Shown here one piece after another: positions 1-7,856 of a DNA stretch of 14,668 bases (positions are counted from its first letter, which is position 1; each line of letters begins with the position of its first letter). Under the pieces are notes generated by a model, which ran no database searches, was not told the origin of the DNA, and saw nothing but the letters and a program-made list of their open reading frames with translations. The stretch covers positions 1 through 14,668 of the forward strand of contig JALVWX010000102.1 of the NCBI GenBank assembly GCA_027023165.1, written 5' to 3'. This DNA comes from Thermococcus sp. (GTDB lineage Archaea; Methanobacteriota_B; Thermococci; Thermococcales; Thermococcaceae). Made by a program: the position numbers and the translations under genes.

Positions 1-1
1 C

Positions 2-169
2 AATAGGTGGAGCCTCCTGAGGGACTATCTTAATGTGAAGGGTATGAGAACCCCCGAGCCGAGGCTCTACGAACTCCTAAAGAACCTCCTGAAAATGGGC
101 TGGATTACAAAAAAGAACGAAACCTATCGTTTGACAGACCCCTTAACAAAGGTCGCCCTCATCGACTGA
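2..169 (+). CDS. C-terminal end of an archaeal AAA-type ATPase (partial)
   Basis: The reading frame is open from the left edge and stops with TGA at 167-169; 55 residues are visible. They have the look of the winged-helix tail that follows the P-loop domain in the archaeal ATPase family (Pfam Arch_ATPase type): a basic, leucine-rich helix (LLRDYL), a second helix with paired leucines (LYELLKNLLKMGWI), a turn with KKNETYRLTDP and a short final strand. The 'Y-R-L-T-D-P' ending resembles the 'Y-x-I-x-DP' signature near the end of these proteins. The nucleotide-binding domain lies outside the window, so the assignment rests on this tail only. Base use is more AT-rich than in the mal genes, with CGT, TTG and TTA codons, which would suit a mobile, patchily distributed family. 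Other winged-helix proteins remain possible. Confidence 0.5.
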   Translation, partial: NRWSLLRDYLNVKGMRTPEPRLYELLKNLLKMGWITKKNETYRLTDPLTKVALID

Positions 170-178
170 CTTACGCCC

Positions 179-197
179 CCAGAGGCAACAACTCTGG
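179..197. repeat. Short inverted repeat between convergent genes
   Basis: CCAGAG (179-184) and CTCTGG (192-197) are perfect 6-base complements around a 7-base loop, GCAACAA. They sit in the 37-base gap between the end of the ATPase gene and the end of the radical SAM gene, so transcripts from both sides could carry the hairpin. Neither side has the T-run that usually marks archaeal termination, so a terminator or end-protecting role is only a guess. Confidence 0.3.
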
Positions 198-206
198 AAA
201 GTAGAA

Positions 207-1301
207 TCAAGGAAGCGGAATCCTCTCCACCTCAAGCCTATCCCAGGTCGGGTACTCCTCCACGATGAAGAACCTAACGTCGCCTTCTATCGCTTCGGCA
301 AGCTCGACCGCAACTTCCTCTGGCATCTCTATCCTGTCCTTCTCGCGGTTGATGTAGAGCCACTCCTCTGGCACCTCCGCCTCCTCCACGAGGAAGCTGT
401 AAAGCTCGTCCAGGTCGTCGTACTCAGCGATGCCAAAGCGGAGCGTTCCCTCCTCTGTCACTTCCATGTAGGGCCTCGCCACGTTTTTGGCCATCCTCTT
501 CAGCCTGTTCCTGAGCTGGACGGCATCCTTCAGCTTCGCGGTACAGAGGTGGTAGCTCAGCGAGGTTTTTTCCTCGCCCCACTCAAGGAGCTTGAGGCCG
601 ACTTCAAGGGAGCCTTTTATGGCCGCGCTCTCGTCGCTGACCGGCTGGTAGCCCATATCCAGGAGCGTCTTGAGCGTGGTCTCGCTGAACTCAAGCTCGT
701 TCACGTTTAGAAACTTCGCCCCGAGCTTATCAAGAAACTCGGCGTACCACCTCATCCTCTCGAACTGGCCCGGAATCGAGGGTATCTCGCCACCGACGTC
801 CCAGTCGAAGTCGAAGGCGTTCTTTACGTTCTCTATCTCAATCTCGAAGAGCTTTGAGCTCGGATTGAAGAGGTCGGGGTGAAAGCGTATCTCATCTAAA
901 CCAGCGTCGTAGAGCTTTTCAAGGTTCTTCTTAGTTGCCAGAGCTCCGGTGGTGTAGAGGTGGACGTGGAAGTCCTCCCCAAAGGCCTCCTTTAGGGCCT
1001 TGATGTATTCAACGGTCCTGTTAAGCCTCGCCATCGGGTCACCGCCGGTTACCCCGGCTCCTTTGGCCTCCTGAAGGATTGCTTCCTCAATGATGTCATC
1101 AACGCTCTTCACGGGCCTCTCGTTGGCGTAAACAACATCCTCCCTCCTCCAGGGGCTCAGGGGGCAGTAGAAGCAGTCCCTCGGGCATGCACCCGTAGTA
1201 AAGAGGACGAGCTTCTCCCCCCTAACGCAGAGCTGACAGCCCCTCGGCAACTCGCGAACGGCGTATGAGAAGTACGGCGTCTCCCAGACCAAAGTTCTCA
1301 C
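207..1301 (-). CDS. Radical SAM protein of the COG2108 type, function unknown
   Basis: Predicted 364-residue radical SAM enzyme, which would reductively cleave S-adenosylmethionine at a [4Fe-4S] cluster; its substrate is not known. The cluster motif CPRDCFYC supplies C39, C43 and C46 in the canonical CX3CX2C spacing, and TGGDP (85-89) is the motif contacting the SAM amino group. A second cysteine pair, C22-Q-L-C25, precedes it and could bind another metal. The family resembles pyruvate formate-lyase activating enzymes and is widely conserved in archaea. The start is inferred. The longest frame begins at 1412, but that would run through rnp2 and through the likely TATA box at 1329-1337. GTG at 1299-1301 (M-R-T-L-V-W) is the first start codon below that box and leaves almost no leader. 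No clear ribosome binding site precedes it, which fits a leaderless or near-leaderless message. Confidence 0.8.
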   Translation of the reverse strand: MRTLVWETPYFSYAVRELPRGCQLCVRGEKLVLFTTGACPRDCFYCPLSPWRREDVVYANERPVKSVDDIIEEAILQEAKGAGVTGGDPMARLNRTVEYIKALKEAFGEDFHVHLYTTGALATKKNLEKLYDAGLDEIRFHPDLFNPSSKLFEIEIENVKNAFDFDWDVGGEIPSIPGQFERMRWYAEFLDKLGAKFLNVNELEFSETTLKTLLDMGYQPVSDESAAIKGSLEVGLKLLEWGEEKTSLSYHLCTAKLKDAVQLRNRLKRMAKNVARPYMEVTEEGTLRFGIAEYDDLDELYSFLVEEAEVPEEWLYINREKDRIEMPEEVAVELAEAIEGDVRFFIVEEYPTWDRLEVERIPLP

Positions 1302-1328
1302 CCCGCTAACCCTAACCCCGGGATAGGC

Positions 1329-1338
1329 CTTAAAAACG
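1329..1338. promoter_or_regulatory. Candidate shared TATA box for divergent radical SAM gene and rnp2
   Basis: The sequence CCTTAAAAAC reads TTAAAAA on the plus strand and TTTTTAA on the minus strand. Its centre (about 1333-1334) lies 25 bases before the rnp2 ATG at 1359 and 32 bases before the GTG at 1301. Archaeal TATA centres lie about 25-27 bases before transcription starts, so this single element fits a leaderless rnp2 message in one direction and a message with a leader of about six bases in the other. No other AT-rich box is present in the 57-base gap. Confidence 0.55.
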
Positions 1339-1358
1339 TTGGCGGGCAAAGTTGTCCG

Positions 1359-1727
1359 ATGCCTATGAGGGAGAAGCCGAAGTACCTGCCGCCGACGTTG
1401 AGGGACAAGCACCGCTACATAGCCTTTCAGGTCATCGGGGAGAGGGCATTCACGAAGGATGAAATAAAGCGCGCCATCTGGGAGGCAAGCCTTTCAACGC
1501 TTGGAGTGCTCGGCTCGGCAAGGGCAAAGCCCTGGTTCATAAAGTTCGACGAGAGGAGCCAGACCGGCATCGTTAGGGTCGACAGGAAGCACGTGGAGGA
1601 GCTTCGTCTTGCTCTAACATTAGCCACGGGAATAAACGGCTCAAAGGCGATCTTCAGAACGCTCGGTACTTCCGGGACGATAAAAAGGCTGAAGAGGAAG
1701 TTTTTGGCAGAGTACGGCTGGCGTTAA
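1359..1727 (+). CDS. rnp2: Ribonuclease P protein component 2 (Pop5 family)
   Basis: A 122-residue protein of the Pop5/Rpp14 family. In archaea Pop5 pairs with Rpp30 to form the protein half that supports the RNase P RNA in removing 5' leaders from tRNA precursors. The opening [21 protein letters not shown] and the following F-x-V-I-G-E-R, W-E-A-S-L-S-x-L-G and 'G-I-V-R-V-x-R' strands match what I remember of the Pyrococcus proteins, and the length is typical. The end is basic (K-R-L-K-R-K-F), as expected of an RNA binder. Two starts are possible, ATG at 1359 and ATG at 1365; no ribosome binding site is present. The TATA box 25 bases upstream points to a leaderless start at 1359, although homologues tend to begin at the second Met. 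The stop TAA overlaps the glgA stop on the other strand. Confidence 0.9.
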   Translation: MPMREKPKYLPPTLRDKHRYIAFQVIGERAFTKDEIKRAIWEASLSTLGVLGSARAKPWFIKFDERSQTGIVRVDRKHVEELRLALTLATGINGSKAIFRTLGTSGTIKRLKRKFLAEYGWR

Positions 1728-3076
1728 CGGAGGAATGACATGGCCCTGTCGACCTCGTTGAGGTAAACCCTAACGTACCTCTCGCAGGCTTTACGCCATG
1801 TGAAATCCTCCCTCGCGCGCCCCTTTCCGTTCTCCCTGAGCTTTGCTAAAGTTTCCTCGTCGAGGTTCTTGGCCCTTATCATAGTCCTGGCCAGTGCGAA
1901 AGCATCTCTCGGGGGCACAAGGAAACCTGTGGCGTTCTCATAATCCTCGTCGAGGTCTATGACGGTGTCCTTTATCCCGCCGACGGCGCTGCCTATCGGA
2001 ACTGCGCCGAGGCACATGGCCTCGAGCTGGACCAGGCCGAATGGTTCGAAGTACGATGGGATCACCACGAAGTCCACCGAGCCGTAAAGCTCGCGGACGG
2101 TCTCCCTGGAGAGGAGTTCGGTTACCACGCGGACGTTCTCCGGGAAGCGATTCCCGACGGCCTTTGCCCACTTCTCAAGCTCCGGGTCGCCTTTTCCTAC
2201 GATGAGGAAGCGCATATCGCCGAAGGCGGGGTCGGTCGAGAGTATCTCTATCGCCCTGAGTAGCGTATCAACGCCCTTCTGCGCCCTGTCGAAGCGACCT
2301 ATGAACATGAAGGCCTTTCCATCGGAGAGGCCGAAGCGCTCCAAGATAAGCCCCCTCCGTTCCTTCCTTGGGAGGTTCGCATTTTCGAGAAGCTCCTCGT
2401 TCCAGAAGGAGCAGTCTATGCCGTTGAAGACGTGTGTAACTTTGCCCTCGAAGTTTCGGAAGAAGTCCCACTCCTCCCACAGGTAGCTCCTGCTGACGGT
2501 CGTTACCATGTCGGCTATGTATGCGGCCGTGTGCTCTGGGTCTATCTCGGGGTAGGGGGCAAGCTCGCCGAGGTTGGCCTCGTGAAAGTATTCCGCTGAA
2601 ATCCTGGCCTTGTTGAGCCTGTGAACCGTGAAAACGCTTCTTACTCCGAAGTACTTCTTCAGGAGACCGAGCGCGAAGACAGTGTGCCAGTCGTGGGCAT
2701 GGACAACGTCCGGTCTGAACTCGCCGATGAGGTAGTTGAGGAGAGCGGCGGAGGCCTTTCCAAAGAGAACGACCTTCTTCAGTAGACCCTCCCAGCCGGG
2801 GCCGTAAACCTCGTGCTCGCTCAAAAGGCCTCCTGCGAAGGAGTAAACCGTAACATCGTCCTCCTCACGCCTTCGGGCTTCGACCTCAACGGTTTCGCCA
2901 AAAGCGACTATCCTAAAGCTCTCCACCAGCGTTCCAAGGTTTCTTCCGTGGTCCGGTGTGAAGACGACGACCTCGTGTCCGAGTTCTGCAAGCCCCTCGG
3001 CTATGCTAGTTATCGCCTCTGCCAGCCCACCAACCTTGACAGGTAGGTATTCAAAGCCGAGCATGAGAATTCGCAT
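1724..3076 (-). CDS. glgA: Glycogen synthase (starch synthase-type GT-B glycosyltransferase)
   Basis: A 450-residue retaining glucosyltransferase that extends alpha-1,4-glucan chains from a nucleotide-activated glucose in the cytoplasm, making glycogen. It shows the GT-B hallmarks: an N-terminal K-V-G-G-L (14-18) that contacts the sugar nucleotide and acceptor, H-A-H-D-W (127-131), the second-domain F-I-G-R (258-261) followed by K267, and the E-x7-E motif (E344, E352) inside S-Y-F-E-P-F-G-L. The length fits Pyrococcus and Thermococcus GlgA. ATG at 3074-3076 is chosen because GGGGTGG (3081-3087) lies just upstream and [10 protein letters not shown] starts the family fold; the frame can be extended 22 codons upstream, but that adds a serine-rich stretch overlapping the regulator gene. 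It follows the regulator by 34 bases with no promoter between, so the two genes are probably co-transcribed. Confidence 0.93.
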   Translation of the reverse strand: MRILMLGFEYLPVKVGGLAEAITSIAEGLAELGHEVVVFTPDHGRNLGTLVESFRIVAFGETVEVEARRREEDDVTVYSFAGGLLSEHEVYGPGWEGLLKKVVLFGKASAALLNYLIGEFRPDVVHAHDWHTVFALGLLKKYFGVRSVFTVHRLNKARISAEYFHEANLGELAPYPEIDPEHTAAYIADMVTTVSRSYLWEEWDFFRNFEGKVTHVFNGIDCSFWNEELLENANLPRKERRGLILERFGLSDGKAFMFIGRFDRAQKGVDTLLRAIEILSTDPAFGDMRFLIVGKGDPELEKWAKAVGNRFPENVRVVTELLSRETVRELYGSVDFVVIPSYFEPFGLVQLEAMCLGAVPIGSAVGGIKDTVIDLDEDYENATGFLVPPRDAFALARTMIRAKNLDEETLAKLRENGKGRAREDFTWRKACERYVRVYLNEVDRAMSFLR

Positions 3077-3110
3077 GGAACCACCCCAAGTTAGCAAAAG
3101 AATGGAGAGA

Positions 3111-4133
3111 TCACTCGAGGAGGATGAACTTCTCCCCCTCAACGTCCTCGAAGTAGCTGCCTATTCCGCCGACCTTAAGCTCCCTGCCGTCGTAGCGGAA
3201 GGTGATGTTCGCGGTCAGAGGCGTGTACTCGTAGTCGACTATGGTGCCGTTCAGCGTTACGACCTCCTTTGTGTCGATCATCCTGCCGACTATCTCGGCC
3301 CTTCTCGGGGTTCCTACGTCCTTCAGAACGGTGATGAGGGTCCTTATGTTGACGAGGGCGAGCGGTTTGGGTAGCTCCTCGTAGTCGAGCGGCTTTATAA
3401 CCTCGCTGTTGTCGAAGTAGATGGTGTAGAACCAGTGCATGTAGTTCTGGATTATCTTGGGACTCTTGGCCCAGAAGGAGTAGAACTTCTCGCGACGCTT
3501 GTCCTTTGGAAGGGCGCCGAAGAAGAGCGCGTAGTCGATGTCGCCTATTATCCAGCTGGCCATGAGCCAGGGCGCGCCGCCGGTCCTGGCGAGGATTACG
3601 TTGCTGCCCTGAATCCAGTCGGGAACCTCGTCGAAGTTGCTGATTATGACGAAGAGGACATCTTTCCTCGCCCGGATCTCGCTCTTGAGGAGCTTGAGGA
3701 ATTCGAAGGGGGTGTTGATTAGAACCTCGTGCTTGGCGGTCCTTATGACGTACTCCGCCCTCTCGACGGTATTGTCGAAGCCCTGTATAGTCCATATCTC
3801 GGGCAGATCCTCGCCGTGGACCTCGCGGTAGAGGTCGAGGAAAGCAGCTTTAAGGTTCTCGATGTCCTCTATGAAGTCCTCCTTTATCTTCTCGAGTACA
3901 ACCTCAGGGTTGACGGGCTTGTAGAGCCTCGGGGAACCCTGCATTACATCTACGAATCCCTTCCTGTGGAGTGAGCTGAGAACGTCGTAAACGCGCGTGT
4001 GGGGAATGCCGCTCTCCTTCGTTATGTCGGTCGCCTTGCTCGGGCCGAGCTTGAGGAGCGTTATGTAAGCTAAACTCTCATACTTGGTGAGACCAAGCTT
4101 CTGGAGCTTTTCAACAATCTCTTCCTCGTGCAT
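3111..4133 (-). CDS. tgr: TrmB-family sugar-responsive transcription regulator (Tgr/TrmBL1)
   Basis: A 340-residue TrmB-family regulator. Residues 1-75 form a winged helix-turn-helix: L-T-K-Y-E-S-L-A-Y near 15-23 and recognition helix I-P-H-T-R-V-Y-D-V-L (43-52). A coiled linker (about 78-105) follows, then the sugar-binding domain, beginning P-E-I-W-T-I-Q-G and ending in the 'G-G-I-G-S-Y-F-E-D' segment where TrmB proteins hold maltose-type ligands. T. kodakarensis Tgr and P. furiosus TrmBL1 bind the TGM motif TATCAC-N5-GTGATA; they repress sugar uptake and glycolytic genes when the motif lies after the TATA box and activate gluconeogenic genes when it lies before. The position next to the mal operon and the TGM-like site at 4291-4307 support this paralogue rather than TrmB of the trehalose/maltose transporter, but that distinction needs a tree. 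GGAGGT (4140-4145) six bases before ATG fixes the start. Confidence 0.85.
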   Translation of the reverse strand: MHEEEIVEKLQKLGLTKYESLAYITLLKLGPSKATDITKESGIPHTRVYDVLSSLHRKGFVDVMQGSPRLYKPVNPEVVLEKIKEDFIEDIENLKAAFLDLYREVHGEDLPEIWTIQGFDNTVERAEYVIRTAKHEVLINTPFEFLKLLKSEIRARKDVLFVIISNFDEVPDWIQGSNVILARTGGAPWLMASWIIGDIDYALFFGALPKDKRREKFYSFWAKSPKIIQNYMHWFYTIYFDNSEVIKPLDYEELPKPLALVNIRTLITVLKDVGTPRRAEIVGRMIDTKEVVTLNGTIVDYEYTPLTANITFRYDGRELKVGGIGSYFEDVEGEKFILLE

Positions 4134-4165
4134 ACCGAGACCTCCGGATTAACTTCATCCAGTTT

Positions 4166-4182
4166 ACTCATTGGTGGTGATA
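4166..4182 (-). promoter_or_regulatory. Imperfect TGM-like site at the regulator's own start site
   Basis: On the minus strand this reads TATCAC-CACCA-ATGAGT: one perfect half-site and a degenerate second half, 9 of 12 defined positions against TATCAC-N5-GTGATA. Its perfect half (4177-4182) falls about 25 bases after the regulator TATA box, hence on the expected transcription start, where a bound regulator would repress. Autoregulation is an inference. Confidence 0.4.
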
Positions 4183-4198
4183 CTTAACCTTTGCTGTG

Positions 4199-4211
4199 TA
4201 TAAAATTTTCG
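4199..4211 (-). promoter_or_regulatory. Promoter of the regulator-glgA unit (BRE and TATA box)
   Basis: On the minus strand CGAAAA (4206-4211) runs directly into TTTTATA (4199-4205), a good archaeal BRE plus TATA box. Transcription would start near 4177, giving a leader of about 44 bases that contains the GGAGGT ribosome binding site at 4140-4145. Confidence 0.65.
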
Positions 4212-4282
4212 GGTTCGCTGTCCCCTTCAGTTCACTGCTGGACTCCCCATGTCGTGTCGCCATGATGGGCATGAAAGCGCAA

Positions 4283-4290
4283 GATATATA

Positions 4291-4292
<2 letters not shown>
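4283..4292 (+). promoter_or_regulatory. TATA box of the mal operon
   Basis: GATATATATA starts a perfect 12-base palindrome (4283-4294) and is the only strong TATA element before malE. Transcription is expected near 4312-4316, leaving a leader of about 28 bases with the GGTGGT ribosome binding site (4331-4336) before ATG 4342. The box shares its last bases with the TGM operator, so regulator and TATA-binding protein should exclude one another. Confidence 0.75.
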
Positions 4293-5679
<1,387 letters not shown>

Positions 5680-5712
5680 CCTCTCTTTTCTAACCTTTTA
5701 GGAGGGATAGTG

Positions 5713-6618
5713 ATGAAGAAGACAACAACGATTGCCCTGCTTCTGATACTGCCAGGGATAGCCGCGTTCCTGTTTTTCAACCTCTGGCCCATAATCTACT
5801 CGATTTACTTAGCGTTCACCAACGCCCAGCTTGGCAACTTCCCGATATACAACCCGGGAAGCCCGGCAGGCCCGCTCCGCTTCGTTGGACTCGACAACTT
5901 CAAGTGGATACTCAACGACAGCGGCTTCAGGCAGGCCTTTGAGTGGACGTGGATATTCGTCTTCACGAGCGTCACCCTCAAGGTCTTCGTTGGCATTTTC
6001 CTCAGCCTGCTCTACAACAGCGAGTACGTGAAGGGAAAAGCGATTTACCGTTCGCTTCTCATAATTCCCTGGGCGTTGCCGCTCCTCTTCTCCGTCACCG
6101 TGTGGAAGTTCATGTTCGACCCGATATTCGGCCCCATCAACAAGATGCTCAAATCCGTTGGGGTGAGCCATCCACCCAACTGGATAAACGACCCCTTCTG
6201 GGGTTTCATAGCCCTCAACATAATCGAGGTCTGGCTTGCCTACCCCTTCATGATGACCGTCATAACCGCCGCCCTCCAGTCCGTTCCGGATACGCTCGTC
6301 GAGGCGGCAATAATAGACGGGGCCAACTACTGGCAGAGGCTCAGGCACGTAATCCTGCCCATTGTGGGCAAGCCCATAGCCTTCGCGACGATACTGACGA
6401 GCGCGGCCAGCTTTCAGTACTTCATGGTGCCCTACATCTACAACTCCAGCCTCTTTGAGGACAAGTTCCTGCTGCTCTACGGCTTCCAGAAGGCCTTCGG
6501 TGCCAACCCGCACTACGGAAGGGCCTCCGCGGTCATGGTGATAGCCACGCTGATACTGGCCGTCTACATGTACGTCAACGTTAGAATAACCAGACTCCAG
6601 GAGGGTGCCAAGGGATGA
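5713..6618 (+). CDS. malF: Maltodextrin ABC transporter permease MalF
   Basis: A 301-residue inner permease subunit that, with MalG, forms the membrane channel for maltodextrin. About six hydrophobic segments are visible, beginning at residues 7-24. The cytoplasmic EAA loop that docks the ATPase reads E-A-A-I-I-D-G-A (207-214) and continues to I-L-P (224-226). The protein is much shorter than enteric MalF (about 514 residues) because it lacks the large P2 domain between the third and fourth helices. ATG 5713 is preferred to the adjacent GTG at 5710 because AGGAGGG (5700-5706) then sits six bases away. The last four bases (ATGA) overlap the malG start, which implies translational coupling and equal amounts of the two permeases. 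Confidence 0.93.
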   Translation: MKKTTTIALLLILPGIAAFLFFNLWPIIYSIYLAFTNAQLGNFPIYNPGSPAGPLRFVGLDNFKWILNDSGFRQAFEWTWIFVFTSVTLKVFVGIFLSLLYNSEYVKGKAIYRSLLIIPWALPLLFSVTVWKFMFDPIFGPINKMLKSVGVSHPPNWINDPFWGFIALNIIEVWLAYPFMMTVITAALQSVPDTLVEAAIIDGANYWQRLRHVILPIVGKPIAFATILTSAASFQYFMVPYIYNSSLFEDKFLLLYGFQKAFGANPHYGRASAVMVIATLILAVYMYVNVRITRLQEGAKG

Positions 6619-7847
6619 AGCGGGATAGGGTGAAGACCGTGGCAATGACCCTGCTGGCCATACTCGTAATGAGCGTCATACTCTTCCCGGTTTACTACAT
6701 CTTCACGGTCTCAATAAGCCCGGGTTCGACGCTCGCGACGACGGAGTTCCACCTGATACCGAGGAACGTCAGCCTCGACTCCTACAGGGAGGTGCTCTTC
6801 GGCTTCACAGGAAGCAGGCTCATAGAGAACTTCACGGGAACGATAAGCGGAAGTGCTGTCTTCGAGAACGGCAAGCTCCGCGTTACCGATGGCACGATAA
6901 GCGGCGAGGTAAAGTACGGGCCTTTCAGGGGGTTGAACTTCACGATCCCGGTAAAGGGAATTGTCTTCGACGTCTCAAGCGGAGCAAGCGGAGAGCTTAA
7001 TGGAAGGGTTCACGGCACGTTCATTCTCACGAGGGTCAAAGAGGACGAGACGATAGGCTTCGCCATTCTAAGGAACGTAAAGCTTGATTCTGGAATCGTC
7101 GGTGGAAAGCAGGTCTCGGGTCCGATGGAACGCTACGTGGTCGCCATGAACAGGGGAAGGGTCCACTTCACATACCTTGGCAAGTTCGTTAACTCGGTCT
7201 TCTTCAAGTACCTCATGAACAGCATAATCCTGGCCACGCTGACGGTCCTACTGACGCTGATCTTCGTCGTTCCAGCGGCCTATGCATTCTCGCGCATGAA
7301 GTTCCTCGGAAGGGACAGCGTGCTCTACTTCTACCTGATGTTCACCCAGGTCGCCGGCGGCCTCGGAATAGCGGGGCTTATAGCGCTCTACGGTATGATA
7401 GTCAAGCTGGGCCTCTACAACAAGCTCCCCGTGCTGGCATTTATCTACGCTGCCGGAAGCGTTCCCTTCAACACGTGGCTCCTCAAGGGCTACATCGACT
7501 CCATAAGCCCGGACTTCGACGAGGCGGCTTTAGTGGATGGAGCGGGCTACCTCCAGATAATCAGGTACGTTCTGCTACCGATGGCCCTGCCTGGAATAGC
7601 GACCGTGGCAATATTTTCGTTTATAGGCGGCTGGACTGAGTTCATCCTCGCGAGTCTGCTCCTCCAGCAGGAGCATCAGCCGCTTGCGGTTTGGATATAC
7701 ACCCTGCTGGGCGGCATTGGAAGGGGAATCGACTGGAGCTACTTCGCGGCAGCGGCTCTGCTCTTCGCCCTACCTGTGTTCGTGACCTTCATGCTGGCCC
7801 AGAACTACATAAAGAGCGGCCTCACCGTTGGAGGCCTGAAGGAATGA
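6615..7847 (+). CDS. malG: Maltodextrin ABC transporter permease MalG with a large external insertion
   Basis: A 410-residue permease, partner of MalF; common MalG proteins have about 280-300 residues. Helix 1 is at about 8-31. The family segment F-H-L-I-P-R-x-V-S-L-D-S-Y-R-E-V-L-F (45-62) is followed by about 130 residues without counterpart in ordinary MalG, before the expected Y-L-M-N-S-I-I-L-A (199-207) resumes helix 2. The insertion (about 62-194) is outside the membrane and rich in Gly, Thr and alternating hydrophobic residues (G-T-I-S-G, G-E-V-K-Y-G, G-R-V-H-G-T-F), which suggests beta structure. The remaining helices and the EAA loop E-A-A-L-V-D-G-A (303-310) with L-P (321-322) are normal, so the transporter should be functional. 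ATG 6615 overlaps the malF stop, and its own stop overlaps the apu ribosome binding site. Confidence 0.92.
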   Translation: MKRDRVKTVAMTLLAILVMSVILFPVYYIFTVSISPGSTLATTEFHLIPRNVSLDSYREVLFGFTGSRLIENFTGTISGSAVFENGKLRVTDGTISGEVKYGPFRGLNFTIPVKGIVFDVSSGASGELNGRVHGTFILTRVKEDETIGFAILRNVKLDSGIVGGKQVSGPMERYVVAMNRGRVHFTYLGKFVNSVFFKYLMNSIILATLTVLLTLIFVVPAAYAFSRMKFLGRDSVLYFYLMFTQVAGGLGIAGLIALYGMIVKLGLYNKLPVLAFIYAAGSVPFNTWLLKGYIDSISPDFDEAALVDGAGYLQIIRYVLLPMALPGIATVAIFSFIGGWTEFILASLLLQQEHQPLAVWIYTLLGGIGRGIDWSYFAAAALLFALPVFVTFMLAQNYIKSGLTVGGLKE

Positions 7848-7856
7848 GGTGGTAAC

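Noticed and set aside
1302..1412. 37 extra N-terminal codons for the radical SAM protein
   Set aside because: The extension overlaps rnp2, crosses the TATA box and encodes an Arg-rich stretch unlike the family; GTG 1301 is the better start.
3077..3142. 22 extra N-terminal codons for glycogen synthase
   Set aside because: They encode a Ser run overlapping the regulator gene, and the ribosome binding site points to ATG 3076.
4241..4270. CCCAT/ATGGG short inverted repeat in the tgr-malE gap, considered as a regulatory hairpin
   Set aside because: Only five pairs with a long loop, located upstream of both promoters; no support for a function.
5704..5750. Possible C/D box guide RNA: GTGATGA at 5710 with CTGA about 27 bases on
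   Set aside because: The elements fall in the malF start region, no C' box or terminal stem is present, and a match this short is expected by chance. No other convincing C/D pair was seen.
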